From: an uncultured Acidobacteriota bacterium
GTDB lineage: Bacteria > Acidobacteriota > Terriglobia > UBA7540
NCBI GenBank assembly: GCA_937900045.1
Contig: CALCEB010000168.1
Span: 1 to 63,825, forward strand
DNA length: 63,825 nucleotides
Direction of reading: 5' to 3'
This document shows positions 54,563-62,713 of this stretch, piece after piece. Every line of letters starts with the position of its first letter. Positions within the stretch are counted from its first letter, which is position 1. Both the position numbers and the translations under genes were made by a program. The notes below the pieces were generated by a model. The model was given only the letters and a program-made list of their open reading frames with translations, made no database searches and had not been told where the DNA came from.

Positions 54563-55747
54563 TCAGAACTGTTCGAGGAACCGCAGGTCGCTTTGGTAAA
54601 AGAGCTGAATATCATGAATGCCATACTTCATCATGGCGTAACGCTCCACCCCGAGTCCGAAAGCCCAGCCCGAGTATCGATCCGGATCAATGCCGCCGTG
54701 CCTCAGCACTTCCGGATGAACCATGCCGCAACCCATCACTTCAATCCAGCCGCTCTGCTTGCAGGTCCTGCATCCTTGCCCGTCACAGATGGGACAACTC
54801 ACCGCCACTTCACCACTCGGCTCCGTGAACGGAAAAAAGCTGGGATGGAAACTGGTGCGCGTCTTATCTCCGAAAAATCGCTTGGCGAAGAAAACGAGTG
54901 TTCCTTTAAGATCGGCGAAGGTCACGTTCTGGTCAATCGCCATGCCTTCAATCTGGTGGAACATGGGGGAATGCGTGGCGTCCGGATTATCCCGCCGGTA
55001 ACATTTGCCGGGAATTAGGATGTGTAACGGCGCGCCGTATTTCTTCATGGCGTGAATCTGAACGGGCGAAGTGTGCGTGCGCAACACCGTCTGCGGGTCA
55101 ATATAAAACGTGTCCCAATCGTCGCGCGCCGGATGACTCTCCGGAATGTTTAATGCATCGAAGTTGTAATAGACGGATTCGATCTCCGGGCCGCTTTCGA
55201 TCCAAAAGCCCAGGGTGATAAAAATCTCCTCGATTTCGCGCTGCACCCGAGTGATGGGATGAATGGAGCCGAGGGACCGGCGGTTGCCGGGAAGCGTAGG
55301 ATCGAGGCTCATCGCTTCCACGGCTTGGGTGATTCCCTTCCCCTTGCCGGCGCCCAAGCCCTCGCGGTCATTGAGATCGCGCCCAACGACGGCGCTCCCG
55401 CTCTCGACGCGGACTGACTTGATTAGCTCCTCGACCTCAAGCCCCTTTGCCAATTGGCGAAGTTGATTGAACTCGCGGCCCACGATGGGTTTGAGCTCCC
55501 GGGAAGCGGGCTTCAGCCAGTGCTCATCCACTTGGGCGAGCAATCCGTTCCTTCGAGAGAGCCAACGGTCACGCAGAGCCTTCGCTCGCTCCATGCGATC
55601 CGCGTCATTGGCTGCGGGGGTTGAGACCAACGTCCGCTTCTCATTCTCCAGAGCATCCCAGACTTCATTAAACAGAGCGCGGACAGAGGCTTCATCCTTG
55701 GCGCCGAGCGCCTCCAGCGTTTTCGTGAGTTTTTCATCAAAGGACAT
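54563..55747 (-). CDS. pheS: Phenylalanyl-tRNA synthetase alpha subunit
   Basis: 394 residues from MSFDEKLTKTLEAL. N-terminal coiled coil (about 1-100), then the class II catalytic core: motif 1 HPITRVQREIEEIFITLGF, motif 2 region HTSPVQIHAMKKY...GKCYRRD, and motif 3 GLGVERYAMMKYGI. A four-cysteine segment CPICDGQGCRTC (about 325-336) forms a zinc-binding insertion seen in some bacterial PheS proteins. MSFDEKL is preferred over the ATG at 55804, which would add a basic, non-family leader. Follows rplT in the operon. Confidence 0.94.
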   Translation of the reverse strand: MSFDEKLTKTLEALGAKDEASVRALFNEVWDALENEKRTLVSTPAANDADRMERAKALRDRWLSRRNGLLAQVDEHWLKPASRELKPIVGREFNQLRQLAKGLEVEELIKSVRVESGSAVVGRDLNDREGLGAGKGKGITQAVEAMSLDPTLPGNRRSLGSIHPITRVQREIEEIFITLGFWIESGPEIESVYYNFDALNIPESHPARDDWDTFYIDPQTVLRTHTSPVQIHAMKKYGAPLHILIPGKCYRRDNPDATHSPMFHQIEGMAIDQNVTFADLKGTLVFFAKRFFGDKTRTSFHPSFFPFTEPSGEVAVSCPICDGQGCRTCKQSGWIEVMGCGMVHPEVLRHGGIDPDRYSGWAFGLGVERYAMMKYGIHDIQLFYQSDLRFLEQF

Positions 55748-55841
55748 AGGGGGCTGCCTCTGAGGCTTAAAGAAGGAAGGCCGCCCGCGCCGGAAACACT
55801 CCATTGCGGACGGCGCATGAAACCGCTATGAAACACCGGCG

Positions 55842-56228
55842 TTAGCTGGCTGCTGGGGTTTTTTCGGCGGCCTTACTGAGGGCCTGCTTGACCTTGGCGG
55901 CGAGCTCGCTAAACCCTGCCGCATCGCGCACGGCAACGTCGGCCAGCACCTTACGGTCTAATTCAATTCCGGCCAACTTCAAACCGTGCATGAACTGCCC
56001 ATAGGTAAGGTCATTAAGCCGGGCAGCGGCGTTGATCCGCAAAATCCAGAGACGGCGGAAATCGCGTTTACGGCGGCGCCGGTCACGGAAGGCAAAGCGG
56101 CCTGCACGGTCCGCAGCCTCCTTCATGGCGCGGTAGAGCTTGCTCTTATTGAGGAAGTAACCTTTGGTGAGCTTGGAGAGTTTCTTACGCTTGGCGCGGC
56201 GCACAGTTCCGCGCTTGACTCGGGGCAT
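55842..56228 (-). CDS. rplT: Ribosomal protein bL20
   Basis: 128 residues: MPRVKRGTVRRAKRKK, GYFLNKSKLYRAMKEAAD and RLWILRINAAARLNDLTYG are the family signature. It binds 23S rRNA early in 50S assembly and in several bacteria represses its own operon. The C-terminus has a short Ala/Lys tail. The 190-bp spacer from rpmI carries a long inverted repeat (56332-56417). Confidence 0.96.
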   Translation of the reverse strand: MPRVKRGTVRRAKRKKLSKLTKGYFLNKSKLYRAMKEAADRAGRFAFRDRRRRKRDFRRLWILRINAAARLNDLTYGQFMHGLKLAGIELDRKVLADVAVRDAAGFSELAAKVKQALSKAAEKTPAAS

Positions 56229-56331
56229 GGGATTGGCTCCTTTCAGAGAATTGTGTTGGGGCGGCAGAAGACCGGAACGTGATTACGCCGGCCTGAAGGC
56301 TCCCTGCCAAGTGGCCTTCCCGCACCCTAGA

Positions 56332-56417
56332 AGCAGGTGACAGGTCTTAGGTGTCAGAAAAAGATTGGTAATTTGTTGGCCTTCCTGACACCAAAGACCT
56401 GACACCTGTCACCTGCT
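56332..56417. repeat. Long inverted repeat between rpmI and rplT
   Basis: The left arm agcaggtgacaggt..cttaggtgtcag (56332-56357) pairs with the right arm ctgacaccaaagacct..gacacctgtcacctgct (56385-56417), with a 27-nt loop. It starts 1 bp after the rpmI stop, so the transcript would fold just before rplT. Either a dispersed palindrome or a control structure for rplT. Confidence 0.7.
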
Positions 56418-56418
56418 C

Positions 56419-56631
56419 CTACCTGCCATATGGCAGCATCACACGGATGCGCCGAATGTCTGATGGGGACACCGTGGTGGTTTGATCCAATTTGCGTTTG
56501 CGGTTGCTCGACTTGGAAGTCAAAATGTGACGGGCGTAGGCGTGTCCGCGAATCGCTTTTCCCGTAGCAGTAAGCTTGAAACGCTTGGCTGCGCCTTTAT
56601 GGGTTTTTAGTTTCAACTTCGGCAAACTCAT
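56419..56631 (-). CDS. rpmI: Ribosomal protein bL35
   Basis: 70 residues: MSLPKLKLKTHKGAAKRFKLTATGKAIRG, HILTSKSSNRKRKLDQ and the C-terminal PYGR are the bL35 pattern. Its ATG overlaps the infC stop (ATGA), so it is translationally coupled to infC. Standard infC-rpmI-rplT order. Confidence 0.95.
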   Translation of the reverse strand: MSLPKLKLKTHKGAAKRFKLTATGKAIRGHAYARHILTSKSSNRKRKLDQTTTVSPSDIRRIRVMLPYGR

Positions 56632-57242
56632 CCTCCTGATCGTTCTGTGGGAGCAGCGGACTTTTGAAGCACCGGCGACGGCGGCGCCTTCGGTTGCGAG
56701 GGCACCGCGACTGGAGCCGTCTTCCCGCCGGTCTTTTTGGGCGCAATGATCGCCGTCAGGTTTGGGCCCTCTTGCTTGGGCCGTGTTTCAACTTGCCCAT
56801 GCTCAGCCAGGCTCTCGACAAGACGCTGCATCATTTCCCAACCGATATTCCGATGGGCCATTTCACGGCCCCGGAATGCAATGGTCGCCTTAACCTTGCT
56901 GCCCTCTTGCAGAAACTTGATAATGTGGTTCTTCTTCACATCGAAATCATGCTGACCCGTGCGCGGGCGAAACTTCACTTCCTTCAGCTCGATCGAATGT
57001 TGATTCTTCCGCGCATCATGCTGCCTTTTATTCAGTTGGTAAAGATACTTGCCGTAATTGATGATCCGGCAGACCGGAGGGTTGGCGCCCGGCGCCACTT
57101 CCACCAAGTCCAAACCCCGTTCGCGGGCGAGCTTGAGGGCTTCCCAGGGCGGCAACACGCCCAGTTGCTTGCCTTCATCGTCAATGACGCGAATTTCTTT
57201 GGCCCGAATACGTTCGTTTATTCGTATAAAACGGTCAGCGAT
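56628..57242 (-). CDS. infC: Translation initiation factor IF-3, probable AUC start
   Basis: About 204 residues. N-domain (RINERIRAKEIRVIDDEGKQLGVLPPWEALKLA), linker helix and C-domain (KEVKFRPRTGQHDFDVKKNHIIKFLQEG), followed by a Pro/Ala/Lys tail of about 35 residues that standard IF-3 lacks. A strong GGGAGGGA at 57249-57256 lies 6 nt before ATC 57240-57242. Use of a rare AUU/AUC/AUA-type start is the known hallmark of infC, which IF-3 itself discriminates against as autoregulation. An in-frame GTG at 57272 is the only conventional alternative, but it would place the Shine-Dalgarno inside the gene. Confidence 0.85.
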   Translation of the reverse strand: MADRFIRINERIRAKEIRVIDDEGKQLGVLPPWEALKLARERGLDLVEVAPGANPPVCRIINYGKYLYQLNKRQHDARKNQHSIELKEVKFRPRTGQHDFDVKKNHIIKFLQEGSKVKATIAFRGREMAHRNIGWEMMQRLVESLAEHGQVETRPKQEGPNLTAIIAPKKTGGKTAPVAVPSQPKAPPSPVLQKSAAPTERSGG

Positions 57243-57248
57243 ACGCAG

Positions 57249-57270
57249 TCCCTCCCGGCCCTTTTGGGCC
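57249..57270 (-). promoter_or_regulatory. infC ribosome site preceded by small hairpin
   Basis: On the minus strand ggccc-aaaa-gggcc (57257-57270) forms a compact hairpin immediately followed by the ribosome site gggaggga (57249-57256). The hairpin abuts the Shine-Dalgarno, which could modulate access. It lies 68 bp after the thrS stop. Confidence 0.6.
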
Positions 57271-57338
57271 ACTCCCTACGGTTATCGATCGGCGCCTTGA
57301 TCCCAAAGGTTTTTGATCCCTTCGCAGGTTTAAATAGC

Positions 57339-59276
57339 TTACCATTTCGCGGCGCGTGTGTCGATGAGATTGCTGACCCAGGCAATAAACTGATCGAGAG
57401 GTTGCACGCCCGCGTCTCCGGTATCCCGGCGCCGCACAGCCACGGAGCGCGCCGCGGCCTCGCGGTCCCCCGTCACCAGCATGAAGGGCACCTTTTGCAA
57501 TTGGGCGTCACGAATCCGGGCATTCAGCTTTTCGTTGCGGTCATCCAGGTGAGAGCGGATGCCCGCAGCTTTCAAAGCCTCAGCAACTTCCCGTGCATAG
57601 GCTGCGTGTTTTTCGCTGACCGGCAGGACCATCGCTTGAACGGGAGCCAGCCATACTGGGAATGCGCCCGTGTAGTGCTCCACCAGAACACCGAAGAATC
57701 GCTCCACTGATCCTAGCAATGCCCGATGCACCATCACCGGCGTGTGCTTCAGGCCGTCCGCGCCCACGAACTCCAGTCCGAAACGGCGGGGCAGGTTGAA
57801 GTCAAACTGCACCGTGGTGAGCTGCCAGGGCCGTCCGATGGCATCCACCAGCTTCACATCAATCTTGGGTCCGTAAAACACCGCCTCACCCGGCATGTAT
57901 TTGAAAGGAATTTCCATGCGGCGCAGGGTATTCATCAGGGCGCCTTCCGCGCGCTCCCATTCCTCCACGGTGCCGGCATAGTGTTCCGCATGGGCAGGGT
58001 CGCGCCCGGAGAGCTCCACTTCATAGCGGTCGAAGCCGAAAGTCTTGAGCACGGCGAAGGCGAACTCCACGCAGGCCTGAACTTCGCTTTCCAGTTGCTC
58101 CGGCCGGCAGAAAATGTGAGCGTCATCCTGGGTGAACCCGCGCACGCGCAGCAGCCCGTGGAGCACGCCCGAACGCTCGTAACGGTAGACCGTGCCAAGC
58201 TCTGCATAGCGCAAGGGCAACTCACGGTAGCTGCGAACGTGAGACTTGTAGATCAGGATGTGGCCCGGGCAGTTCATGGGCTTGAGCTGATACTCATCAT
58301 CCTCCACCGGCATGGCGCCAAACATATTTTCTTTGTAGAAGTCGGTGTGTCCGCTGATTTCCCACAAATGCCGCCGCATCGCATGGGGGGTGAAAACCAT
58401 GTCATATCCGCGCGCCAGGAGCTCATTTCTCAGCCAGTCTTCAATTTCCTTGCGGATCAGCCCGCCTTTCGGATGCCAGAAGATCAGCCCTGGCCCGGCA
58501 TCGTCCTCAATACTAAATAGGTCGAGCTCCCGGCCCAGCCGCCGGTGGTCGCGCTTCTTCGCCTCTTCAATTTGTTTGAGATAGTCGTCAAGATCCTTGC
58601 GGCTGAAGAAAGCTGTGCCATAAATCCGCTGCATGGGATGGGAATGCTCGTCCCCTTTCCAATGCGCTCCCGCCACACTGAGCAGCTTGAATGCCTTGAT
58701 GCGTCCGGTGGAGGGAATGTGGGGTCCGCGGCAGAAGTCGAGAAACTTTCCGGTGCGGTAGGCTGAAAAAACCGGATCTGCTTTCTCTTCAATGAGCTGG
58801 CATTTCAAGAACTCGCCCATTTTTTTGAAGAGTTCAATCCCATCTTGTTTCGGGAAGTAGACTCGCTCGTAGGGAAGATTTTCCTTGACGAGCTCCTGCA
58901 TCTTTTCTTCGATCTTTTTCAGATCATCCTCGGTGAACGGCTTCTCCCGGTAGAAGTCATAATAGAAACCGGTTTCCGTCGGCGGACCAATGCCGGGGTG
59001 CGCATCCGGAAAAAGCTCCAGGATGGCCGCCGCCAGCAGGTGCGCGGATGAGTGCCGGTAGACTTCCAGCGCTTCGGGTGAATCCGGAGTCAAAAACTGC
59101 ACCGGCGCGCTCTCCTCAATGGGCGATGCAAGGTCCACCAGCTTCCCATCGATTTTTGCCACCAGAGCTTCCCGCGCGAGCTGAGGCGAAATGGACCGCA
59201 CGACCTCAGCGGCCGGCACGCCTTTCGGGTATTCCTTCACGTGGCCATTGGGAAAGGTGATTTGAATGTTATCCAT
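57339..59276 (-). CDS. thrS: Threonyl-tRNA synthetase
   Basis: 645 residues. N-terminal TGS domain (ITFPNGHVKEYPKGVPAAEVV), the editing domain with HSSAHLLAAAILELFPDA and the SAD motif region (CRGPHIPSTG), a class II catalytic core with MNCPGHILIYK (zinc cysteine), motif 2 RYERSGVLHGLLRVRGFTQDD and motif 3 VHRALLGSVERFFGVL, and the anticodon domain (VWLAPVQAMVLPVSEKHA). Normal length and complete. First gene of the thrS-infC-rpmI-rplT-pheS-pheT cluster. Confidence 0.96.
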   Translation of the reverse strand: MDNIQITFPNGHVKEYPKGVPAAEVVRSISPQLAREALVAKIDGKLVDLASPIEESAPVQFLTPDSPEALEVYRHSSAHLLAAAILELFPDAHPGIGPPTETGFYYDFYREKPFTEDDLKKIEEKMQELVKENLPYERVYFPKQDGIELFKKMGEFLKCQLIEEKADPVFSAYRTGKFLDFCRGPHIPSTGRIKAFKLLSVAGAHWKGDEHSHPMQRIYGTAFFSRKDLDDYLKQIEEAKKRDHRRLGRELDLFSIEDDAGPGLIFWHPKGGLIRKEIEDWLRNELLARGYDMVFTPHAMRRHLWEISGHTDFYKENMFGAMPVEDDEYQLKPMNCPGHILIYKSHVRSYRELPLRYAELGTVYRYERSGVLHGLLRVRGFTQDDAHIFCRPEQLESEVQACVEFAFAVLKTFGFDRYEVELSGRDPAHAEHYAGTVEEWERAEGALMNTLRRMEIPFKYMPGEAVFYGPKIDVKLVDAIGRPWQLTTVQFDFNLPRRFGLEFVGADGLKHTPVMVHRALLGSVERFFGVLVEHYTGAFPVWLAPVQAMVLPVSEKHAAYAREVAEALKAAGIRSHLDDRNEKLNARIRDAQLQKVPFMLVTGDREAAARSVAVRRRDTGDAGVQPLDQFIAWVSNLIDTRAAKW

Positions 59277-59368
59277 GAATGGTCACAGACTGAACCACAC
59301 TGAATCAGAAACAGCAAGTTCATAACCTAACAAAGAAGGGCTTTGCCGGTCAATAAAGGTGAATTGCT

Positions 59369-59461
59369 GGTAGTGACGCAGTTTGCTGTAGCGGCGCTCG
59401 GAGCTTGCCCTGACAGGGCAAGCTCCGAGCGCCGCTACAGCAAAGAAACTGAGATACTACC
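59369..59461. repeat. MITE-like element, family A, copy 5 (near-perfect hairpin)
   Basis: The inner part is a perfect 27-bp stem with a single-base loop: ctgtagcggcgctcggagct..ccctg, a, then its exact complement. The outer ends are ggtagtgacgcagttt and aaactgagatactacc. It lies between the thrS start and the 3' end of the Nudix gene. It is the best-preserved centre of the family and suggests recent activity. Confidence 0.85.
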
Positions 59462-59515
59462 GAACGGGAGACCACAAGGGCCGCTCCTCTTTTCAAGACG
59501 GCGGAGGGAATTCCG

Positions 59516-60049
59516 TCAGAGTCCTTGCCGGACCAGCCACATCAGTCCAATCAGCGTCTTTGCATCCTCAATCTTCTTCTCACGAAACATTTTGCCGAGC
59601 TCGCCTCGCTTGAAGATTCTTATCTCAAGCCGCTCATCTTCTTCGGGATTGGCTTTTCCAGGGGTCAAACCCTGCGCCATGACCAAGTGCATGCGCTCGG
59701 CTAGGATTCCCGGGCTGGGAAAAAAGCTGAAAAGCAGCCTGAATCGCCCTGCCCGGTAGCCGGTCTCCTCCTGAAGCTCCCGCGCCGCCGCCTTAAGCGG
59801 TTTTTCGCGCGGCTCGAGGCCTCCCGCCACCAATTCCCATAACGAACGCCGCGCCGCGTAGCGGAACTGCCGGACCAAAATCACGCGACCGTCCGGAAAG
59901 ACCGGGAGTACCACCACCGATCCTGGGTGCACTACCAGTTCGCGGCTGGCCTCGATGCCACCAGGCTCCACGATGCGGTCCAGGCGCAACTCAACCATTC
60001 TACCCTTATAAATTTGTTTGCTGTTCAGAACGCGATATGGGGACGGCAT
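59516..60049 (-). CDS. Nudix hydrolase, ADP-ribose pyrophosphatase-like
   Basis: 177 residues from MPSPYRVLNS. A complete Nudix box GGLEPREKPLKAAARELQEETGY fits the Gx5Ex7REUxEExGU pattern, preceded by VVVLPVFPDGRVILVRQFRYA. The ADP-ribose pyrophosphatase branch is suggested by the YRVLNSKQIYKGRMVELRLDR N-terminus and by a proline about 16 residues after the box (FPSPGILAE). It probably hydrolyses nucleotide sugars. ATG 60049 is preferred over the ATG at 60088. No operon partner. Confidence 0.88.
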   Translation of the reverse strand: MPSPYRVLNSKQIYKGRMVELRLDRIVEPGGIEASRELVVHPGSVVVLPVFPDGRVILVRQFRYAARRSLWELVAGGLEPREKPLKAAARELQEETGYRAGRFRLLFSFFPSPGILAERMHLVMAQGLTPGKANPEEDERLEIRIFKRGELGKMFREKKIEDAKTLIGLMWLVRQGL

Positions 60050-60175
60050 AGTTAAGAACGTAATTGATTCGCTGCGGCGGCAAACCACGAGCGCTTGCCG
60101 GACAGGACACCGTAAGGTTTCCGGCGTTAGGGAAAAACGAGCCGAAGCTTGTAAAGACAGGTTTTGGCCATGCCG

Positions 60176-60610
60176 TTAAGTGGAAAAATCGAGTTTTTCG
60201 ATCAGCGCCTTGGCTTGCTTCGGATCGGTCGCCCCCTTCAGACCTTTCATGCCCTGGTCAATCTTATTTTTGAGCTTGGAGTAGGCAGCGCTCTTGGCCT
60301 TGTAAGCATCCACTTGTTCCTTGGTGGCGGTGGTATCCTTGGCGGCTTTATCGAAGCAATCCACCACCTCTTGAACCATGCCGGAAGAGAGCGAAAGCTT
60401 GACGGAGACGGACTTCTGGTGAAAATCCTTTACGAAATCGTTCAGGCTCTCCTTGCGGACTTGCGCAACGCTATCCGAAAGGTCTTTGGTGTTGGCCGTG
60501 ACCATCGATTCCTCATCCTGGCACGCCTGCGCATTTGCCGCCTTGGGTTGAAATGAAAACAAAAAGCCCGCCGTCAGCAGGAGGGCAACCTTACGATTGA
60601 TGACCCCCAC
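60176..60610 (-). CDS. Small secreted helical protein
   Basis: 144 residues from a GTG start. Signal peptide (NRKVALLLTAGFLFSF...ANAQA) with a Cys in ACQDEE just after it, then a charged helical domain with a second Cys (VVDCFDKAA), possibly a disulfide pair. AGGAGG lies 4 nt before GTG 60610, which decides the start; a longer frame to 60742 adds no signal-like sequence. I do not recognise the family. Confidence 0.7.
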   Translation of the reverse strand: MGVINRKVALLLTAGFLFSFQPKAANAQACQDEESMVTANTKDLSDSVAQVRKESLNDFVKDFHQKSVSVKLSLSSGMVQEVVDCFDKAAKDTTATKEQVDAYKAKSAAYSKLKNKIDQGMKGLKGATDPKQAKALIEKLDFST

Positions 60611-60798
60611 GGTTCCTCCTCTTGGCCGCTGAAGCGTGAGCACGCCTCCACTGTTTCGGCAGCCAACTGTGAATTGATTCACCTTTATAAAACCGATCTT
60701 AACAAATCCAGAGAAGGTTGGCGTTACTTTCTTCGGACACACCCAGGAAATCCTGCAACGTGGCGGCCCGTTAGAAAAGCTTAATGAAGCCCTTATGC

Positions 60799-60827
60799 TT
60801 TATGGGCGAACCGCTTCGGTCTATAAT
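60799..60827 (+). promoter_or_regulatory. Possible sigma-70 promoter of the LytTR regulator
   Basis: A TATAAT box at 60822-60827 has a poor -35 (tttatg, 60799-60804) at 17-bp spacing, about 100 bp upstream of the response regulator start. The rest of the 318-bp gap (60611-60928) shows nothing else. Confidence 0.3.
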
Positions 60828-60928
60828 TGATCTAAAGTAAAGATGATCGAGCGGAACCATTGACTACCCCGTCTCGCAACGGATGACGACCGGGCCCGGA
60901 ACGGCAGGAACAGGAGAAACAAACCTTT

Positions 60929-61708
60929 ATGGCGAAGATCTCGACTCTAATCGTAGATGACGAGCAGCTTGCCCGTGACGAATTGACCTATCTCCTGAAG
61001 GCCGTTGCGGAGATTGAGGTCGTCGGCCAGGGCAAGAACGGAGTTGAGGCCGTCAACCTGATCCGCGAGCTCAATCCGCAACTCGTCTTCCTCGATGTCC
61101 AAATGCCCGGCCTTGACGGATTCGGTGTGATTAAAAAGCTGCTCGAGAAGAAATTCCGCATGCCCGCCTTTATCTTCGCCACGGCCTACGATCAATACGC
61201 TGTGCACGCCTTTGAGGTCAACGCCCTCGATTACCTGTTAAAGCCCATTTCCCGCCCACGCCTGGAAAAGGCCATTTCCAAGGCCCGGCATAGCATGGAA
61301 GCCAATGACCCGGCGCTCGAGAAGCTGGACAGGCTGGTCCAGATGTTCGAGCAGCGCCCCGCCACGCAACAACGCACCAAGCTCGTGGTGAAGAGCGCCG
61401 GCCGCCTCCACCTGGTCGATTCGGAAGACGTGATCTACGCGACGATTGAAGACGGAGTCATCAGCATCGTAACGCGAGACCTGGAGGGCCAGTCCAATTT
61501 CCGCACCGTGGAAGAGCTGCAAAGCAGTCTGGACCCGCAAACTTTCTGGCGGGTGCACCGGTCATTCCTCATCAACATCAATCGCATCAAAGAGGTCGTT
61601 CCCTGGTTCAAGAGTTCCTTCCAACTCAAAATGGATGACCGTAAACAAACGGAAATCCCAGTCAGCCGCGCCCAGACGCGCAAGCTGCGCGAGATATTGA
61701 ACCTTTAG
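60929..61708 (+). CDS. LytTR-type response regulator
   Basis: 259 residues. Receiver domain (about 3-120) with VDDE acidic pocket, phospho-acceptor D in FLDVQMPGLDG, T in FATAYD and K in LLKPISRPRL. A LytTR DNA-binding domain (about 150-257) follows: LHLVDSEDVIYATIEDGV, FWRVHRSFLININRI and the basic tail. It resembles LytR/AlgR-type regulators. The cognate histidine kinase is not in the window. Its 3' end overlaps the convergent hemD stop by 4 bp. Confidence 0.92.
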   Translation: MAKISTLIVDDEQLARDELTYLLKAVAEIEVVGQGKNGVEAVNLIRELNPQLVFLDVQMPGLDGFGVIKKLLEKKFRMPAFIFATAYDQYAVHAFEVNALDYLLKPISRPRLEKAISKARHSMEANDPALEKLDRLVQMFEQRPATQQRTKLVVKSAGRLHLVDSEDVIYATIEDGVISIVTRDLEGQSNFRTVEELQSSLDPQTFWRVHRSFLININRIKEVVPWFKSSFQLKMDDRKQTEIPVSRAQTRKLREILNL

Positions 61709-62508
61709 ACCGTTGAACTGGCGGTGAAGTATTCGACCAATGCCTGCTCCAATCCGGGGATCGTTGATTGCCGGGCTTCCACGCCAACCTTCAGCCCCAG
61801 CTTTTTCAGGGTAGCTGAAGTCACCGGTCCGATGGAGGCCATCAGGCACGCCTCCATTTCTTGCAAGAGGCCTTCCTGCTGCGCGAGCTTCACAAAATGA
61901 TGGGCGGTGGATGAACTGGTGAAAGTCAGGACGTCCGGCCTTGGCGTCAGCCGTCTTTTCACTTCACCGGGCGGGTAGACAGGAGAAACCGTCTGGTATG
62001 CTTCCACCACTTCAACCTGGGCCCCACGCCCGGTGAGGACGCGAGGCACAAGGTCCCGGGCTACTTTGGCCCGTGGGATCAGGAACCGCTTGCCTCGCAC
62101 CTCCCGGCCGTTAAGAGACTCCAACAAACCCTCCGCCTGATATTCTTGCGGGATAAAATCCACTCGCACGGTTGCCTCGCGGAGTGCTTCCGCCGTCGCT
62201 GGCCCGATGGCGCCGACTTCCAGGGGAGCCAGGTCAGCCGGACTCCTTCCACAGGCACGCAACCGGTTCACGAAAGATCGAACCCCATTCACCGAAGTCA
62301 AGATCAGGAAGTCGAACTGCTCGAGGCAGGCGATCGCTGAATCTAACGGTCTCCAGGAGTCCGGGTCTTTAATCTCAATGGTGGGCAAATCAATCACCAC
62401 CGCGCCGAGCTGCGCCAGCCCATCGTGAAAACCGGAGGCCTGATTCTGAGCGCGAGTGATCACGATCCGCTTTCCGGCAAGAGGCAATGCGATGGAGGTT
62501 CTGGGCAT
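61705..62508 (-). CDS. hemD: Uroporphyrinogen-III synthase
   Basis: 267 residues. Two-lobed HemD fold: KRIVITRAQNQASGFHDGL at the N-terminus, FLILTSVNGVRSFVNRL, AIGPATAEALRE and the second-lobe DVLTFTSSSTAHHFVKL followed by ASIGPVTSATLKKLGL. It cyclises hydroxymethylbilane with inversion of ring D. It lies 205 bp downstream of hemC on the same strand, the expected hemC-hemD order. Confidence 0.9.
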   Translation of the reverse strand: MPRTSIALPLAGKRIVITRAQNQASGFHDGLAQLGAVVIDLPTIEIKDPDSWRPLDSAIACLEQFDFLILTSVNGVRSFVNRLRACGRSPADLAPLEVGAIGPATAEALREATVRVDFIPQEYQAEGLLESLNGREVRGKRFLIPRAKVARDLVPRVLTGRGAQVEVVEAYQTVSPVYPPGEVKRRLTPRPDVLTFTSSSTAHHFVKLAQQEGLLQEMEACLMASIGPVTSATLKKLGLKVGVEARQSTIPGLEQALVEYFTASSTV

Positions 62509-62638
62509 GATCCTGATGGGCTACTTCGAGACCCTTAACAATTTCTTGAAGAAAAGCTGCCCGACATGCTAAGCGAAGCGACTTGTTCCTGCGGAACCGG
62601 GAAGAATCTGTTTGCTTCATTGAAGAAAAAAGCAGAGA

Positions 62639-62662
62639 TTCTTCGCTTCGCTCAGAATGACG
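62639..62662. repeat. Dispersed repeat fragment in hemC-hemD spacer
   Basis: ttcttcgcttcgctcagaat followed by gac is a familiar bacterial intergenic repeat class. A partial inverse copy (aagcgaagcgac) lies near 62570-62582. No gene or terminator is otherwise seen in the 205-bp gap. Confidence 0.5.
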
Positions 62663-62713
62663 GGTTCGGTGGAGTTGATCCCCCACCCATTGAACCTGAA
62701 GTTGAATGATTCC

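Noticed and set aside
57339..59276. T-box riboswitch upstream of thrS
   Set aside because: The 92 bp between 59277 and the repeat at 59369 are too short and lack the conserved T-box sequence.
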